Source: Chryseobacterium gleum (GTDB lineage: Bacteria; Bacteroidota; Bacteroidia; UBA10329). From it: DNA of 45,080 nucleotides. The stretch spans positions 1 to 45,080 of the forward strand of contig CAMDOM010000022.1 of the NCBI GenBank assembly GCA_945903645.1, written 5' to 3'. The notes under the pieces were generated by a model. The model had not been told where the DNA came from, did no database searches, and was given only the letters and a program-made list of their open reading frames with translations. The position numbers and the translations under genes were made by a program. Below, piece by piece: positions 23,688 through 32,207 of the stretch (positions within the stretch are counted from its first letter, which is position 1; the number at the start of each line of letters is the position of its first letter).

Positions 23688-24269
23688 TCATCTGACATAC
23701 CGCTTGCCGTTTCGGGGCTTCTGGTTCTCCAGGAAATCGGACACTGCAGCATCGGTTTTCTGTCTCTTTACTTTGGATGTCTGCGTCAGCAATGAACAAA
23801 GGCCCTCGATCCTCTCCAGTGTCAAATCATCCTGTCGTCTCGCATAATGCAGACGGACAACACGTGACGCATTGTTATAAAGGGTAATTTCGATAACGTG
23901 CCTGTCAGAATGATGTTCGTGCCTCAGCTCGCGGGCACCGTAAAGTTCAATGTAGTAAAGTGCGAGTGCGACAATGCGCTTTGCCCCAAAAGTGCTGTCT
24001 TCCATATCTCTAGCAAAATGGGCATTCCAAGGCTGGTTGGTACATTGCCATTGATTGCTCAGGAAGTTCTTGAGCTGCACGGACATGCTATGGTCGGTGC
24101 AGCTAGAATCAGCGTGGCATAGCAATAGGTCAACGGCCTTTGTTTCTATGGCTTCTTGCTCTCGCGTACTGGACGTTAAGTTAATTCCACGCAGATGCAA
24201 GAACGTTACCGCCCAGAAAACAACCACCAAAAAGGCTGTGAAATAGGTTATTATGGTGTGCCGCTCCAT
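23688..24269 (-). CDS. Single-span membrane protein of unknown function
   Basis: The 193-residue protein has one N-terminal membrane helix (IITYFTAFLVVVFWAVTFL) and an extracytoplasmic domain with several cysteines (LLLCHADSSCTDHS, NQWQCTNQPW) and a basic C-terminus (KPRNGKRYVR). It is the last gene of the inserted operon, and its start overlaps the end of the polytopic membrane protein by 19 nt. No family is recognised. Its coupling to the upstream gene suggests a partner role in the same envelope process. Confidence 0.55.
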   Translation of the reverse strand: MERHTIITYFTAFLVVVFWAVTFLHLRGINLTSSTREQEAIETKAVDLLLCHADSSCTDHSMSVQLKNFLSNQWQCTNQPWNAHFARDMEDSTFGAKRIVALALYYIELYGARELRHEHHSDRHVIEITLYNNASRVVRLHYARRQDDLTLERIEGLCSLLTQTSKVKRQKTDAAVSDFLENQKPRNGKRYVR

Positions 24270-25741
24270 GCTGCTGCGTTCATTGTAAGTTTGGTCAACG
24301 TGTCATTCTTCAATCTTGCCTCATCAATTCCAAAATAACGCTCATATGCTCGGTTCCAACTTTGCATGCTCCTGTTCGGAAGAATTTCAGGTGGATAAAA
24401 GTTCGTGGTTGGAGGAGAAGATAAAGGCTCGAACACAGCCTCGGTCCATTCCGAGCCGTCCTTCGCCAAAGCGAGAATCCTATAGCGTTCTCGCATCTTT
24501 GTCTTGTAGCGTTGATATGTGCCATCAGTATATTCTCTGCGGATGTTGTTGATATTGTTCTCTGATAGCACTATTGATGACAGCGCAACTATACCAAGCA
24601 GCGCAATGAAGACTCGGCTTAAGCGAGGGTGTGTCCCGATTCGTTCGGTCATTCCGATTCTATCCGAGACATATGCAAAAACAGCGATAATCCATATTTG
24701 AAAGCCATAAAGCACACTGGCAAAGACCCTTTCGGGAATTCCAGTAAACGTTCCCATCGCCACATAGTAGGCCCATGTCATAAGCCACAACACTGCCAGA
24801 CCGGCAAACGCAATTCCAAAAGCTCGCCAAGGCGAAATGGATTTCAGCAACCCAAACCCGCGGGGCACTGAAATGAGTAGCATCGATACCACTGCCAAAG
24901 GTATAAGTATCGTATTCGTGGTCAACCATTGCCCCACAAAGAATATAAGGTCAGAAGCACTAGCATAGGGTATGCCCAACAGATAGCTCATGTTGCGTTC
25001 TAAATGCTGTTCGGCCATCCTGTTATGAATGCCGGGACAGGTGATGAAGAAAAGGATGCTTGAAAGGCCGATGACCATCAGCGGTAACAGCCTTCTCCAT
25101 CTTTCCACTCCTCCACTCCAACCATAAACGGCCATGATCAGCAAAAGCACTCCGTTCAGCACCAGGAACATCTCGTTCATCCCTAAGGAACAAATCAGCC
25201 CGAATGCGGCCACAATGAACCACACTAATTGCTGAGAACGCTGGTAACGGACCAATGCGCCTATCCACAACAGGGTGAATGTCCAAGGCCACATATAGAC
25301 GAAGCTGCTAATCATCCAATAGAGGTCGTGGGGCAGGGAAGGTGAAATTGCCATGTGACACGTGATGAAGAGCAGCGAGACCAGCAGCGCATCGCCATTT
25401 TGCCAAGTGCCGTTTGCAACAGTGGCAATGAAGAATGCCCCTGCCCCCGCCAGCAGCACGATTCCCAGCAAAGGCATCAGCCAATACCCCTCTATTGCGC
25501 CAAAGGCCAGCGGATTCAAGGCATGAAGCAGATTGGTGAAATATCGCCCATCATACTCTTGCAGAAGCTTGACAACAGAATTGACTACGCCCATGTCGCG
25601 CGGCCCATAGGAAATGGACAGGTCCTCAGCGTTCGGAAAGCTGAACCATGCGCCTATAGTCAACCAGCACATGCACCAGATTATGAACAACCATAGCGGT
25701 AACTTAGATAAATGAGCGTACAAACTATGGACTACAGCCAT
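24251..25741 (-). CDS. Polytopic membrane protein, DUF6056 / GT-C-like
   Basis: The 496-residue protein has about 10-11 membrane segments. After the first comes an acidic loop (FPNAEDLSISYGPRDMG) and then YDGRYFTNLLHALNPL, the pattern of a periplasmic first loop with an acidic residue followed by a G-R-Y-F-(S/T)-N motif that I associate with DUF6056 and related GT-C-fold glycosyltransferase-like proteins. A further conserved-looking segment is LGMNEMFLVLNGVLL. The C-terminal 110 residues are soluble. It probably transfers or moves a polyprenol-linked sugar. It lies within the operon of SGNH and radical SAM genes, 23 bp after the preceding gene. Confidence 0.55.
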   Translation of the reverse strand: MAVVHSLYAHLSKLPLWLFIIWCMCWLTIGAWFSFPNAEDLSISYGPRDMGVVNSVVKLLQEYDGRYFTNLLHALNPLAFGAIEGYWLMPLLGIVLLAGAGAFFIATVANGTWQNGDALLVSLLFITCHMAISPSLPHDLYWMISSFVYMWPWTFTLLWIGALVRYQRSQQLVWFIVAAFGLICSLGMNEMFLVLNGVLLLIMAVYGWSGGVERWRRLLPLMVIGLSSILFFITCPGIHNRMAEQHLERNMSYLLGIPYASASDLIFFVGQWLTTNTILIPLAVVSMLLISVPRGFGLLKSISPWRAFGIAFAGLAVLWLMTWAYYVAMGTFTGIPERVFASVLYGFQIWIIAVFAYVSDRIGMTERIGTHPRLSRVFIALLGIVALSSIVLSENNINNIRREYTDGTYQRYKTKMRERYRILALAKDGSEWTEAVFEPLSSPPTTNFYPPEILPNRSMQSWNRAYERYFGIDEARLKNDTLTKLTMNAAAWSGTP

Positions 25742-25764
25742 TTGGGGGGAATAAAGTAGGCAGA

Positions 25765-27030
25765 CTATTGAACTGGCAGGGAAGGAGTCAGTAAAGAGAA
25801 GTGCTCATCATAGACAATGTTGGCCATTTTAGCATAACCCACTGGTGTGAAGTGGCGATCGGTGGGCCAATATAGTTCTTCGATATTGGGCGCATGCATA
25901 ATTGGTGCAAATGTGTCAGAAAATTTGATTCGGCTGTCTAGAGAATCCAGCGCTTCGACCAGTTGTGGATAAGGCCCTGCATCGCTCGATAATTCATGTT
26001 GAATGGGGTGCAGTACAACATGCATTACAATATCATGCTGAATTGTATATGGCAGCACGACATCGTTCAAAAGATTGCTCAAATCTTTAAGGGATTCCTG
26101 TCTAGTGCGATAGTCCTCATCGGTAGTCATTAGATTCATCCCTCTGCCCATTGGGCCATGCACAAATAGTCGACTCACGTGGCTTATGGCATAGATTGGT
26201 TCCCACCAAGGCCCTTTTCTGTAACTGAGCCCTCCATTTGGAAGAAAGCGTTCAAGACCTCCACGCATCTGGAGGTCATTTAGGTCGGTCGTATTAATCA
26301 TAAAGACCACATGCCTTATGTCAAACCTGTCTCTTAGTTTCCGAAGCATCATCCAATCGAAAAATGGGTCGTTGCCGCTCACTCCGGCATTCATCACAGC
26401 ATAAGTGGTGTCGTGTTGTTCGATCAGATGTTGCAGCAGTGCAGGGAAGGTGCTGTCTGAAGGTGCTCCTGCTCCCTCCGCGAACGAATCACCCAATATC
26501 AGAATAACCTTGCGATTATTAGGGGGCAGTTCGCCCCTGAGTCCAATAGAATTACAGGCAAAGTCCGGATAATACTTATCGCTTGAGGCATTTCCCCTCA
26601 TTTCAAACGGATGGAACTCAAGGGTGTGAAGACTCTTTCTGTTTGGCAGTAAGTCGAACAGCAAGTTGTCTACAGCAAAAGACCTGTATAGCGACCCATA
26701 GCCTCCAGTGTGCTGCTCGCTGTAGGTCAAATGGTTCCGCAGTACGAATCGGAACGTCAGCTCACCCATGAAAAGGACGCATAGCGTAGAAAGTAATGCC
26801 AGAGCCAAGTTGCCCGTACGTTTTCCACCCCTTCGAACGACCATGACACAAACAACAGCCGGAATCATGTATGTGAGTACGGTGGTTCCGAAATCGCACG
26901 ATCCAAGAAAGAGGGAAAGATAAATGACGGAAACATAAAAGAAGACTCCGATAAATGCAATCACTTTCAATGGTCGCCAAATTGGGCTGGAAAGGAATGG
27001 CCTTCGCATCAGGTCAGACATCCTTGGCAC
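25765..27030 (-). CDS. Membrane-anchored SGNH/GDSL-family hydrolase or acyltransferase (1)
   Basis: The 421-residue protein has three N-terminal membrane helices (residues about 20-95) and then an SGNH-fold domain. Block I is ILGDSFAEGAG (Ser182), block II NAGVSGNDP, block III FMINTTDLND, and block V WPTDRHFTPVGY (Asp391, His393). The catalytic triad and oxyanion residues are therefore in place. Such membrane-anchored SGNH domains often add or remove acetyl groups on exported polysaccharides. The start overlaps the radical SAM gene by 17 nt. It is only distantly similar to the other SGNH gene (28465-29799). The substrate is unknown. Confidence 0.75.
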   Translation of the reverse strand: MPRMSDLMRRPFLSSPIWRPLKVIAFIGVFFYVSVIYLSLFLGSCDFGTTVLTYMIPAVVCVMVVRRGGKRTGNLALALLSTLCVLFMGELTFRFVLRNHLTYSEQHTGGYGSLYRSFAVDNLLFDLLPNRKSLHTLEFHPFEMRGNASSDKYYPDFACNSIGLRGELPPNNRKVILILGDSFAEGAGAPSDSTFPALLQHLIEQHDTTYAVMNAGVSGNDPFFDWMMLRKLRDRFDIRHVVFMINTTDLNDLQMRGGLERFLPNGGLSYRKGPWWEPIYAISHVSRLFVHGPMGRGMNLMTTDEDYRTRQESLKDLSNLLNDVVLPYTIQHDIVMHVVLHPIQHELSSDAGPYPQLVEALDSLDSRIKFSDTFAPIMHAPNIEELYWPTDRHFTPVGYAKMANIVYDEHFSLLTPSLPVQ

Positions 27031-28441
27031 CTTTGAGTCCCGAGATTACAAACTTACCGTCCCAAGCCAAATAGCGCATCAATCCAAGTCCCATGCTTAA
27101 TACTTCGCCAACATGTTCTGGTATATTCTTCAGATTCCAAAGCACAAAGCCTGGACGGAGATAGAATCTGCGATAGAACCGTTTCTTTCTCACAGTAAAA
27201 TCATCATAGATTGAAGGGTCTTTCCATTGGTTCCTGTAAGGATAAATAGAGAAGTCAATTCGATTGCTGAGTTGGTTGAAAAGAGGTGTTCCAGGATACG
27301 GTGTCAAAGGATTGAACGATGCGAAGTTCAAGCGTGCATCAATGGCAAAATCCAGTGTGAGTTGAAAATCAGTGTCCGTCTCATCGGGATGACCGGACAT
27401 GAAGAATGCTGCTGATTCGATACCAGCCTTTCTGCACAGATGCAGTACCTGCATAGCGCTACTGACATCCATGCTCTTGTGGTAAAGATCAAGCATCCGT
27501 TGGCTGCCCGATTCCATGCCGAAGTAAATCCGTTTGCAGCCAGCCGCCTTCATTCGGGCAAGCAAATCAGCGTCCAGATTGTCTGTCCTGCTTAGGCAGG
27601 CCCATTCCACATTGACCTGTTCTTTCACCATCAGCGCGCATATCTCCACGACTCTTTGTCGGTTTATGGTGAAGGTGTCGTCTATGAAACGTATAGATTT
27701 GATACTGAATAGACGCTTCCATTCGCTTATTTCTGTCACGATTCTTTGAGGAGACAGAGCGGTCAGTTTAGTTCCATAGGATTTAACGCAGTAGTTGCAT
27801 TGATAAGGACAGCCACGGGCGGTCTGAATCATGCCGAACGGTCGGGCCAAAAGGGGTTCGTGATAGCTTCCTTCGGGCAGCAGGTCGTAGGCGGGCATGG
27901 GAAGCGCATTCGGGTCGGGAATACGGTTACCGCTTCCCTGAATGATCACCTCATCACCGATGCGTCTAGCAATCCCAGAAACCTCGTCCATTTCCATTGT
28001 TCCGTACAACGCATCATACAGGTCAGAGAATATTAGCTCCGGTTCTCCAAGAATAACGAAGTCTGCGAGCGAGTTCTTAAGAGTTTCAAGTGGAAAGTGA
28101 GTGGCGTAATGACCAAACAGGACTACAATAGGGTCAGGGAATTCTAATCGGATGTCTCGTAAGTAATCTATATCTTCCTGAAAACATTCGAATCCAGTTA
28201 TGGATACTATGATATTGGGACCGAACTGTGCAATGGTGTCATGTATATCTTTTGAACTGGCGTTCTCTGCAATCGCATCAAGAAGCATAATCTCGGAATC
28301 CTTCCAATCGCGCGCCACAGCCCCGATGGAAATGAGCTCAAGGGGAGGTAAGAGGCTCTCGGGCGAGATATAGGAACACATATATCGCCTAGTAATCTTC
28401 TCCCTGTTGGGAAGATTGAGCAAAAGGATTTTTTTGACCAT
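27014..28441 (-). CDS. B12-binding-domain radical SAM enzyme
   Basis: The 475-residue protein has an N-terminal Rossmann-like cobalamin-binding-type domain (residues 1-145; SIGAVARDWKDSEIMLLDA, VLFGHYATHFPLE, VILGEPELIF) without the DxHxxG base-off motif. It is followed by a radical SAM barrel with the cluster motif CPYQCNYC (Cys211, 215, 218) and IYFGMESGSQRMLDLYHK, SAAFFMSGHPDET and FNPLTPYPGTPLF. The class includes methyltransferases and C-C or C-P bond-forming enzymes that modify lipids, glycans and antibiotics. Lying between two SGNH hydrolase genes, it probably modifies an envelope molecule. It is the second gene of the inserted operon. Confidence 0.85.
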   Translation of the reverse strand: MVKKILLLNLPNREKITRRYMCSYISPESLLPPLELISIGAVARDWKDSEIMLLDAIAENASSKDIHDTIAQFGPNIIVSITGFECFQEDIDYLRDIRLEFPDPIVVLFGHYATHFPLETLKNSLADFVILGEPELIFSDLYDALYGTMEMDEVSGIARRIGDEVIIQGSGNRIPDPNALPMPAYDLLPEGSYHEPLLARPFGMIQTARGCPYQCNYCVKSYGTKLTALSPQRIVTEISEWKRLFSIKSIRFIDDTFTINRQRVVEICALMVKEQVNVEWACLSRTDNLDADLLARMKAAGCKRIYFGMESGSQRMLDLYHKSMDVSSAMQVLHLCRKAGIESAAFFMSGHPDETDTDFQLTLDFAIDARLNFASFNPLTPYPGTPLFNQLSNRIDFSIYPYRNQWKDPSIYDDFTVRKKRFYRRFYLRPGFVLWNLKNIPEHVGEVLSMGLGLMRYLAWDGKFVISGLKGAKDV

Positions 28442-28464
28442 TGAACAAATTCCTTTTTTAGTGG

Positions 28465-29799
28465 TTAAAAGTAAGGCTTTATCTGTCCATTCTGCAACTT
28501 ATTTTGGATAAGGCTGTCCAAAAAATTCGCGAACTTAAGGCTGCCCTCATTGTTGAAATGGCAGTCTCCTTTTGGAAAATGTAGTCGGGCATCCAACCCA
28601 ACTGGTAAGTGATAGGGTCGTCCTTCAAAAAGCCGAAGAAAGGCCAGGCGGTCATCGACTGTTACTTCTTGCATACTCTCTCCGCTAATGTTTACAACAG
28701 GAATAATCGTTGTAATGCAAGGTACTTTTGACATTTCGACCGTCCTGTAAAATCGGTCCATGTAAGTTTTTGTTATCTCAACACGTTCTGACTGATCAAT
28801 CCTCCGTGTATTTTCATACTGCTCAACTACGTCTTGCTTAACCAGTCCTAATCCATAGAGACTGCCCCACAACAGACTCGAAATTGAACTGGTTCTGCAG
28901 AGATTCCCGAAGGAAGTGGAGCGTGGAATGGAGACCAAAGACAAGTAGTACTCATAGGCTTCTTGAGCTACTAAGTAGATCCCCTCGGGACTACTGTCGA
29001 AAAAGCCTGCATTTGTCATGTGCTCGTGTGGCTTCTCAAAATGCGGCTCTCTTGGGAACGGCATCAGGTCGTTGGCAGGATAGAAACAGAGTACCACCAG
29101 ATCGGGCATCAGTATGGGCATATACTTTTGGGCAATAGCAGCGTATTGAGCCGGGTCCGTTCCCGGAATTCCAGCACTATATACCATATAACCCCTTGCC
29201 AAAAGGCGGTCGGTAAAGCTGTTGAAATGCGGGCTGGCAGTCATCCCATACACAAAGGAATCACCAATGACCAATATTCTTGGCCTGTCAGTAACGTGCC
29301 TTTTGAATGGAATGCTACGAAAACCTTCTTTGTTGTATGGTCTTCGTAAGGATTCAATTAGGACGCGTTCCCATTCGTTCCTTGGTCCATTGAGTTTTAT
29401 ACGGTCATGTACCCCCACAAATTCGGTGTCCCACTCCTCATTGCCGAAAGTTGTCGAAAACCACTTTCTGACAGTGGATTGGCCGTTGAGCAGTTCGTGA
29501 GCAACACCATATATCTGATCCCAATTGTCGGCACTTTTGAGATGGCCATCGAGATTCTGCCTGAAAGCACGGTCATCGGCATGCTCCATTAAAGAGGCCA
29601 CCGAATCTGTTATCCATGAACTGAACTTGTAGATTCCTGCTTCATCTGTAGAGAAATTCTTATAAACTATTAGGCTATCAACAGGCTCAAATCCTTCCAA
29701 TTTTCTGAAACTGCCCGGTCGATGCCCCGAGATGCGAAGTCCCGCCTCAACCGCCAGGAGCGTTAGAATAGTGGCGGCCATGACCAATATCCAACGCAT
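28465..29799 (-). CDS. Membrane-anchored SGNH/GDSL-family hydrolase or acyltransferase (2)
   Basis: The 444-residue protein has one N-terminal membrane helix (MRWILVMAATILTLLAVEAG) and an exported SGNH domain. The first 170 residues after the helix are family-variable. Block I is LVIGDSFVYGM, block II AGIPGTDPAQY, block III CFYPANDLMPF, and block V GDCHFNNEGSLKFA, so the Asp-x-His pair is intact. It is the first gene of the inserted operon (order: SGNH, radical SAM, SGNH, polytopic protein, single-span protein). A role in O-acyl modification of a surface glycan is inferred from this setting. Confidence 0.75.
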   Translation of the reverse strand: MRWILVMAATILTLLAVEAGLRISGHRPGSFRKLEGFEPVDSLIVYKNFSTDEAGIYKFSSWITDSVASLMEHADDRAFRQNLDGHLKSADNWDQIYGVAHELLNGQSTVRKWFSTTFGNEEWDTEFVGVHDRIKLNGPRNEWERVLIESLRRPYNKEGFRSIPFKRHVTDRPRILVIGDSFVYGMTASPHFNSFTDRLLARGYMVYSAGIPGTDPAQYAAIAQKYMPILMPDLVVLCFYPANDLMPFPREPHFEKPHEHMTNAGFFDSSPEGIYLVAQEAYEYYLSLVSIPRSTSFGNLCRTSSISSLLWGSLYGLGLVKQDVVEQYENTRRIDQSERVEITKTYMDRFYRTVEMSKVPCITTIIPVVNISGESMQEVTVDDRLAFLRLFEGRPYHLPVGLDARLHFPKGDCHFNNEGSLKFANFLDSLIQNKLQNGQIKPYF

Positions 29800-29813
29800 C
29801 TAAATTTGGTGTG

Positions 29814-29954
29814 TTACAGTGAAACCCATAGGCTTAGGGGCAGAGCTAATGCTGTGAACGCGAGAAAAGCTTTAAATTTCAACTTATCCTTCATGTTTCG
29901 ATAAGTTTTAGCAGTATTCCCACCCACAAAAAAGGCTGGGACGTTTATCTGCAT
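29814..29954 (-). CDS. Possible 46-residue membrane peptide or truncated gene
   Basis: From ATG at 29954 the frame reads MQINVPAFFVGGNTAKTYRN, then MKDKLKFKAFLAF and a hydrophobic end (TALALPLSLWVSL). The frame remains open upstream into the repeat at 30033, where it is out of phase with the dehydrogenase codons. It could be the tail of a truncated gene at the island border or a short leader peptide 15 bp before the SGNH gene. Confidence 0.3.
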   Translation of the reverse strand: MQINVPAFFVGGNTAKTYRNMKDKLKFKAFLAFTALALPLSLWVSL

Positions 29955-30032
29955 CACCGTTTCAGAATCGTTGCACGGTGAGTGCGTTGCCCTTAACAAA
30001 TCCCAATTGGTAGATATCACTGCAGAGGCCAT
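29955..30032. other. Right border of the inserted block
   Basis: A short spacer without a gene, joining the island's operon upstream region to the right copy of the 145-bp repeat. The junction is at 30032/30033. Confidence 0.4.
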
Positions 30033-30033
30033 C

Positions 30034-30141
30034 TTTCCAATCATTTGCCCCAGTAGAAGCAGCAGGGTTTTGCGCAACCAATCCAAGTGCTTGCAGCACA
30101 GGTTGCGTTTCAGTACGGGTATTTAGGGCAGTAGCGTGCAT
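30034..30141 (-). pseudogene. Truncated 5' fragment of ALDH7 gene
   Basis: Codons 1-36 read MHATALNTRTETQPVLQALG, then LVAQNPAASTGANDWK, as in the intact gene with five residue changes. After that the frame runs into unrelated sequence and stops about 24 codons later. It is preceded by an intact TATCTTTG element, so it may still be transcribed towards the inserted operon. Confidence 0.85.
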
Positions 30142-30163
30142 GCGAATAAGTTGACTAATCGGT

Positions 30164-30171
30164 CAAAGATA
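30164..30171 (-). promoter_or_regulatory. -7 promoter element duplicated with the ALDH7 fragment
   Basis: TATCTTTG on the minus strand matches the Bacteroidota -7 consensus exactly. In this copy the sequence further upstream is presumably the ancestral promoter region. Transcription from here would run through the truncated fragment into the SGNH / radical SAM operon. Confidence 0.45.
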
Positions 30172-30177
30172 GAAATT

Positions 30178-30315
30178 CCCTACATCAGAGGATAAAATGA
30201 AAGTCACCAACTGTGATAACGAAAGAAGTAACGCCACATTCAAAAAGCGTTCAATCAAACACAGAATGTCCCAAAATACTTAAAGGGAAAACACAGAAAA
30301 AGAGCCCACAAGCGT
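30178..30315. other. Spacer between repeat and PAS gene
   Basis: No gene is seen. It is probably the original upstream region of the dehydrogenase gene. Confidence 0.35.
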
Positions 30316-30720
30316 CTATTCCTGCAAATAGGTAAACGCCAAAATCTCGTGGATGCTCAACTTCAAGTTTACCACCGCTTTGCTTTGCGTAGTCACACAC
30401 TTGTAGGTACCATCCTTGCAGCGCATGCCATAGCTCACAGTAGTCACATCTGCTTGCACCGCAACTTGCGCGTGTGATGCCATAATGGCCTCAAAATCGA
30501 GCGCTAGGAAATAATCATAAGCCGAATTTCCAATCAAATCTTCGGGCAAATACTGCAGCAAATCCGTCACGCTTTCCGACATAGCAATATACTTTCCATC
30601 CCGCGTGTGCAACGATACAAACGCATTGGGCGCATCCGTAGCATCGGCTATTAGCGCATAGGCGCAGTCCGTTTCAGTACACTTCAAAAACAAAGAATGC
30701 AGTTCGTCTATCGGTTTCAT
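30316..30720 (-). CDS. Single PAS-domain protein
   Basis: The 134-residue protein is a lone PAS fold (PAS_3-like). It shows FVSLHTRDGKYIAMSESVTD, then LLQYLPEDLIGNSAYDYF, and the closing strands VSYGMRCKDGTYKCVTTQSK. No kinase, cyclase or DNA-binding part is attached, so it would act as a small sensor or dimerisation module with an unknown partner. I chose ATG 30720 (MKPIDELHSLF); an in-frame ATG 12 codons earlier adds residues that are not PAS-like. It is divergent from the PhoH gene, with about 126 bp between starts. Confidence 0.75.
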   Translation of the reverse strand: MKPIDELHSLFLKCTETDCAYALIADATDAPNAFVSLHTRDGKYIAMSESVTDLLQYLPEDLIGNSAYDYFLALDFEAIMASHAQVAVQADVTTVSYGMRCKDGTYKCVTTQSKAVVNLKLSIHEILAFTYLQE

Positions 30721-30846
30721 ATGTCGGTAAAGTAACTGAAATTGAAACAAACACACAGATGTTGAAAAAACAACTTCTTTTTCATGCTTTCTGCCACACC
30801 ATGGCCTGTTCTAAACTGTAATTTTCGAAAATCAACCGAACCCTTC

Positions 30847-32190
30847 ATGGCCAAGAAAAAAGCAGAGAAGAAGATATTTGTTTTGGACACATCTGTCATC
30901 ATCTACGACCACAATTCGCTCCATCAATTCAAAGAGCACGATGTAGCCATTCCCATCACAGTGCTAGAAGAGCTCGATAACTTCAAGAAAGGTAACGACA
31001 CCAAAAACTTTGCAGCCCGCGAGTTTATCCGCATGGTTGATGGCCTAGCAGCTGGAGCCACACTTCAAAACTGGATACCGTTAGGAGGCGCACATTCGGG
31101 CTCGTTCAAGGTAATAATGACAGGCCATTTGGGCAAAATGGAAGTGGACGCCAACCGCGTATTTGGCGAGGCAAAACCCGACCACAACATCCTGAATGCC
31201 GCCTTGCAGGTGCAAAAAGACCATCCCGATAGAAAGGTGGTTTTGGTATCGAAAGACATCAACCTTCGCCTCAAAGCCAAAAGCCTCAATGTGAATGCCG
31301 AGGATTACGAAACAGGCAAAATAAAAGATGTTAGCGCCATCAATAAAGGCGAGAGCGTTATCAACGGTATAGACAGTGCCATCATCAACGACTTGTATCA
31401 AGCGGGGTCGTGTACAGCCGAACAGGTAGGCCTCACTGACCCGCAAAACAATCATTACTACGTGCTCAAAAACGGCAAGAAATCGGCCCTCGTGCACTAC
31501 AATGGCGACACAAATTTGCTCGAGCGAATTGATAAAACAGAAGCCTATGGCATTCGCCCGCTAAATGCCGAGCAAATGTTTGCCCTGCATGCCATATTAA
31601 ACCCGAAAGTGCGGTTGGTAACATTGCAAGGCGTGGCCGGAACGGGTAAAACCCTCTTAGCCTTGGCAGGTGCATTAGAGCAAAAGCGTGATTTCCATCA
31701 AATCTACCTTGCCCGCCCCATTGTGCCCCTTAGCAACCGTGATATTGGCTACCTACCAGGCGATATTAAAAGCAAGATAAACCCCTACATGGAGCCCCTT
31801 TGGGACAACCTAAAGTTTATTCAAAGCCAGTTCTCCGACAAAGGCAAAGAGGTAAAGCAAATACAGCAAATGGTGGAGCAAGAGAAGCTGATGATTACGC
31901 CACTTGCCTACATCCGAGGGCGCAGCCTCAGCAATATCTTCTTCATTATTGATGAAGCCCAAAACCTTACGCCTCATGAAGTAAAAACCATTATTACCCG
32001 TGCGGGCGAAGGCACCAAAATCATCTTTACAGGCGATATTTTCCAAATAGACACGCCCTACCTCGACACTCAAAGCAATGGCCTATCCTATCTTATAGAT
32101 AAGGTAAAAGGCAATCGCCTATGTGCGCATGTTACCCTCGAAAAAGGCGAACGCTCCGAGCTGGCCAACTTGGCAAACGAGCTGCTTTAG
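30847..32190 (+). CDS. PhoH-family ATPase with N-terminal PIN domain
   Basis: The 447-residue protein starts with a PIN ribonuclease domain (LDTSVIIYDHNS with the first catalytic Asp14, ITVLEELDNFKKG, DPDHN-like EAKPDHNIL and VVLVSKDINL). A PhoH ATPase domain follows, with Walker A GVAGTGKT (262-269) and Walker B FIIDEAQNL, then a GEGTKIIFTGDIFQID motif. PIN-PhoH proteins are thought to couple RNA unwinding to cleavage. I chose ATG 30847 because the PIN domain begins right after it; the 21 codons upstream are not family-like. It is convergent with the lamin-tail gene (17 bp between stops). Confidence 0.9.
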   Translation: MAKKKAEKKIFVLDTSVIIYDHNSLHQFKEHDVAIPITVLEELDNFKKGNDTKNFAAREFIRMVDGLAAGATLQNWIPLGGAHSGSFKVIMTGHLGKMEVDANRVFGEAKPDHNILNAALQVQKDHPDRKVVLVSKDINLRLKAKSLNVNAEDYETGKIKDVSAINKGESVINGIDSAIINDLYQAGSCTAEQVGLTDPQNNHYYVLKNGKKSALVHYNGDTNLLERIDKTEAYGIRPLNAEQMFALHAILNPKVRLVTLQGVAGTGKTLLALAGALEQKRDFHQIYLARPIVPLSNRDIGYLPGDIKSKINPYMEPLWDNLKFIQSQFSDKGKEVKQIQQMVEQEKLMITPLAYIRGRSLSNIFFIIDEAQNLTPHEVKTIITRAGEGTKIIFTGDIFQIDTPYLDTQSNGLSYLIDKVKGNRLCAHVTLEKGERSELANLANELL

Positions 32191-32207
32191 GCTGATAGCG
32201 GCATCCC

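Larger units (their letters stand above)
22990..30032. mobile_element. 7-kb inserted block between 145-bp direct repeats
   Basis: The block lies between two copies of the dehydrogenase gene's 5' end. It contains a 0.7-kb stretch of degenerate sequence on the left, five minus-strand genes (23688-29799) and a short possible gene on the right. No integrase, transposase or tRNA is visible inside, so the mechanism (recombination-mediated insertion or duplication, or a decayed element) is open. The mismatches in the repeats suggest that the event is not very recent or that one copy was imported from a related strain. Confidence 0.6.
30033..30177. repeat. 145-bp island-flanking direct repeat, right copy
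   Basis: Direct copy of 22845-22989 with 5 substitutions. It includes the start codon (30139-30141, minus strand), 36 codons and the promoter element TATCTTTG (30164-30171, minus strand). Confidence 0.9.

Noticed and set aside
23398-23795. Overlapping open frames on both strands at the left of the inserted block
   Set aside because: Neither shows motifs. One runs antisense into a better gene, and the other is rich in residues typical of random frames.
29895-30086. Continuous 90-residue frame through the right repeat border
   Set aside because: In the repeat it is out of phase with the dehydrogenase codons. Only the end after the ATG at 29954 is kept, as a low-confidence small gene.
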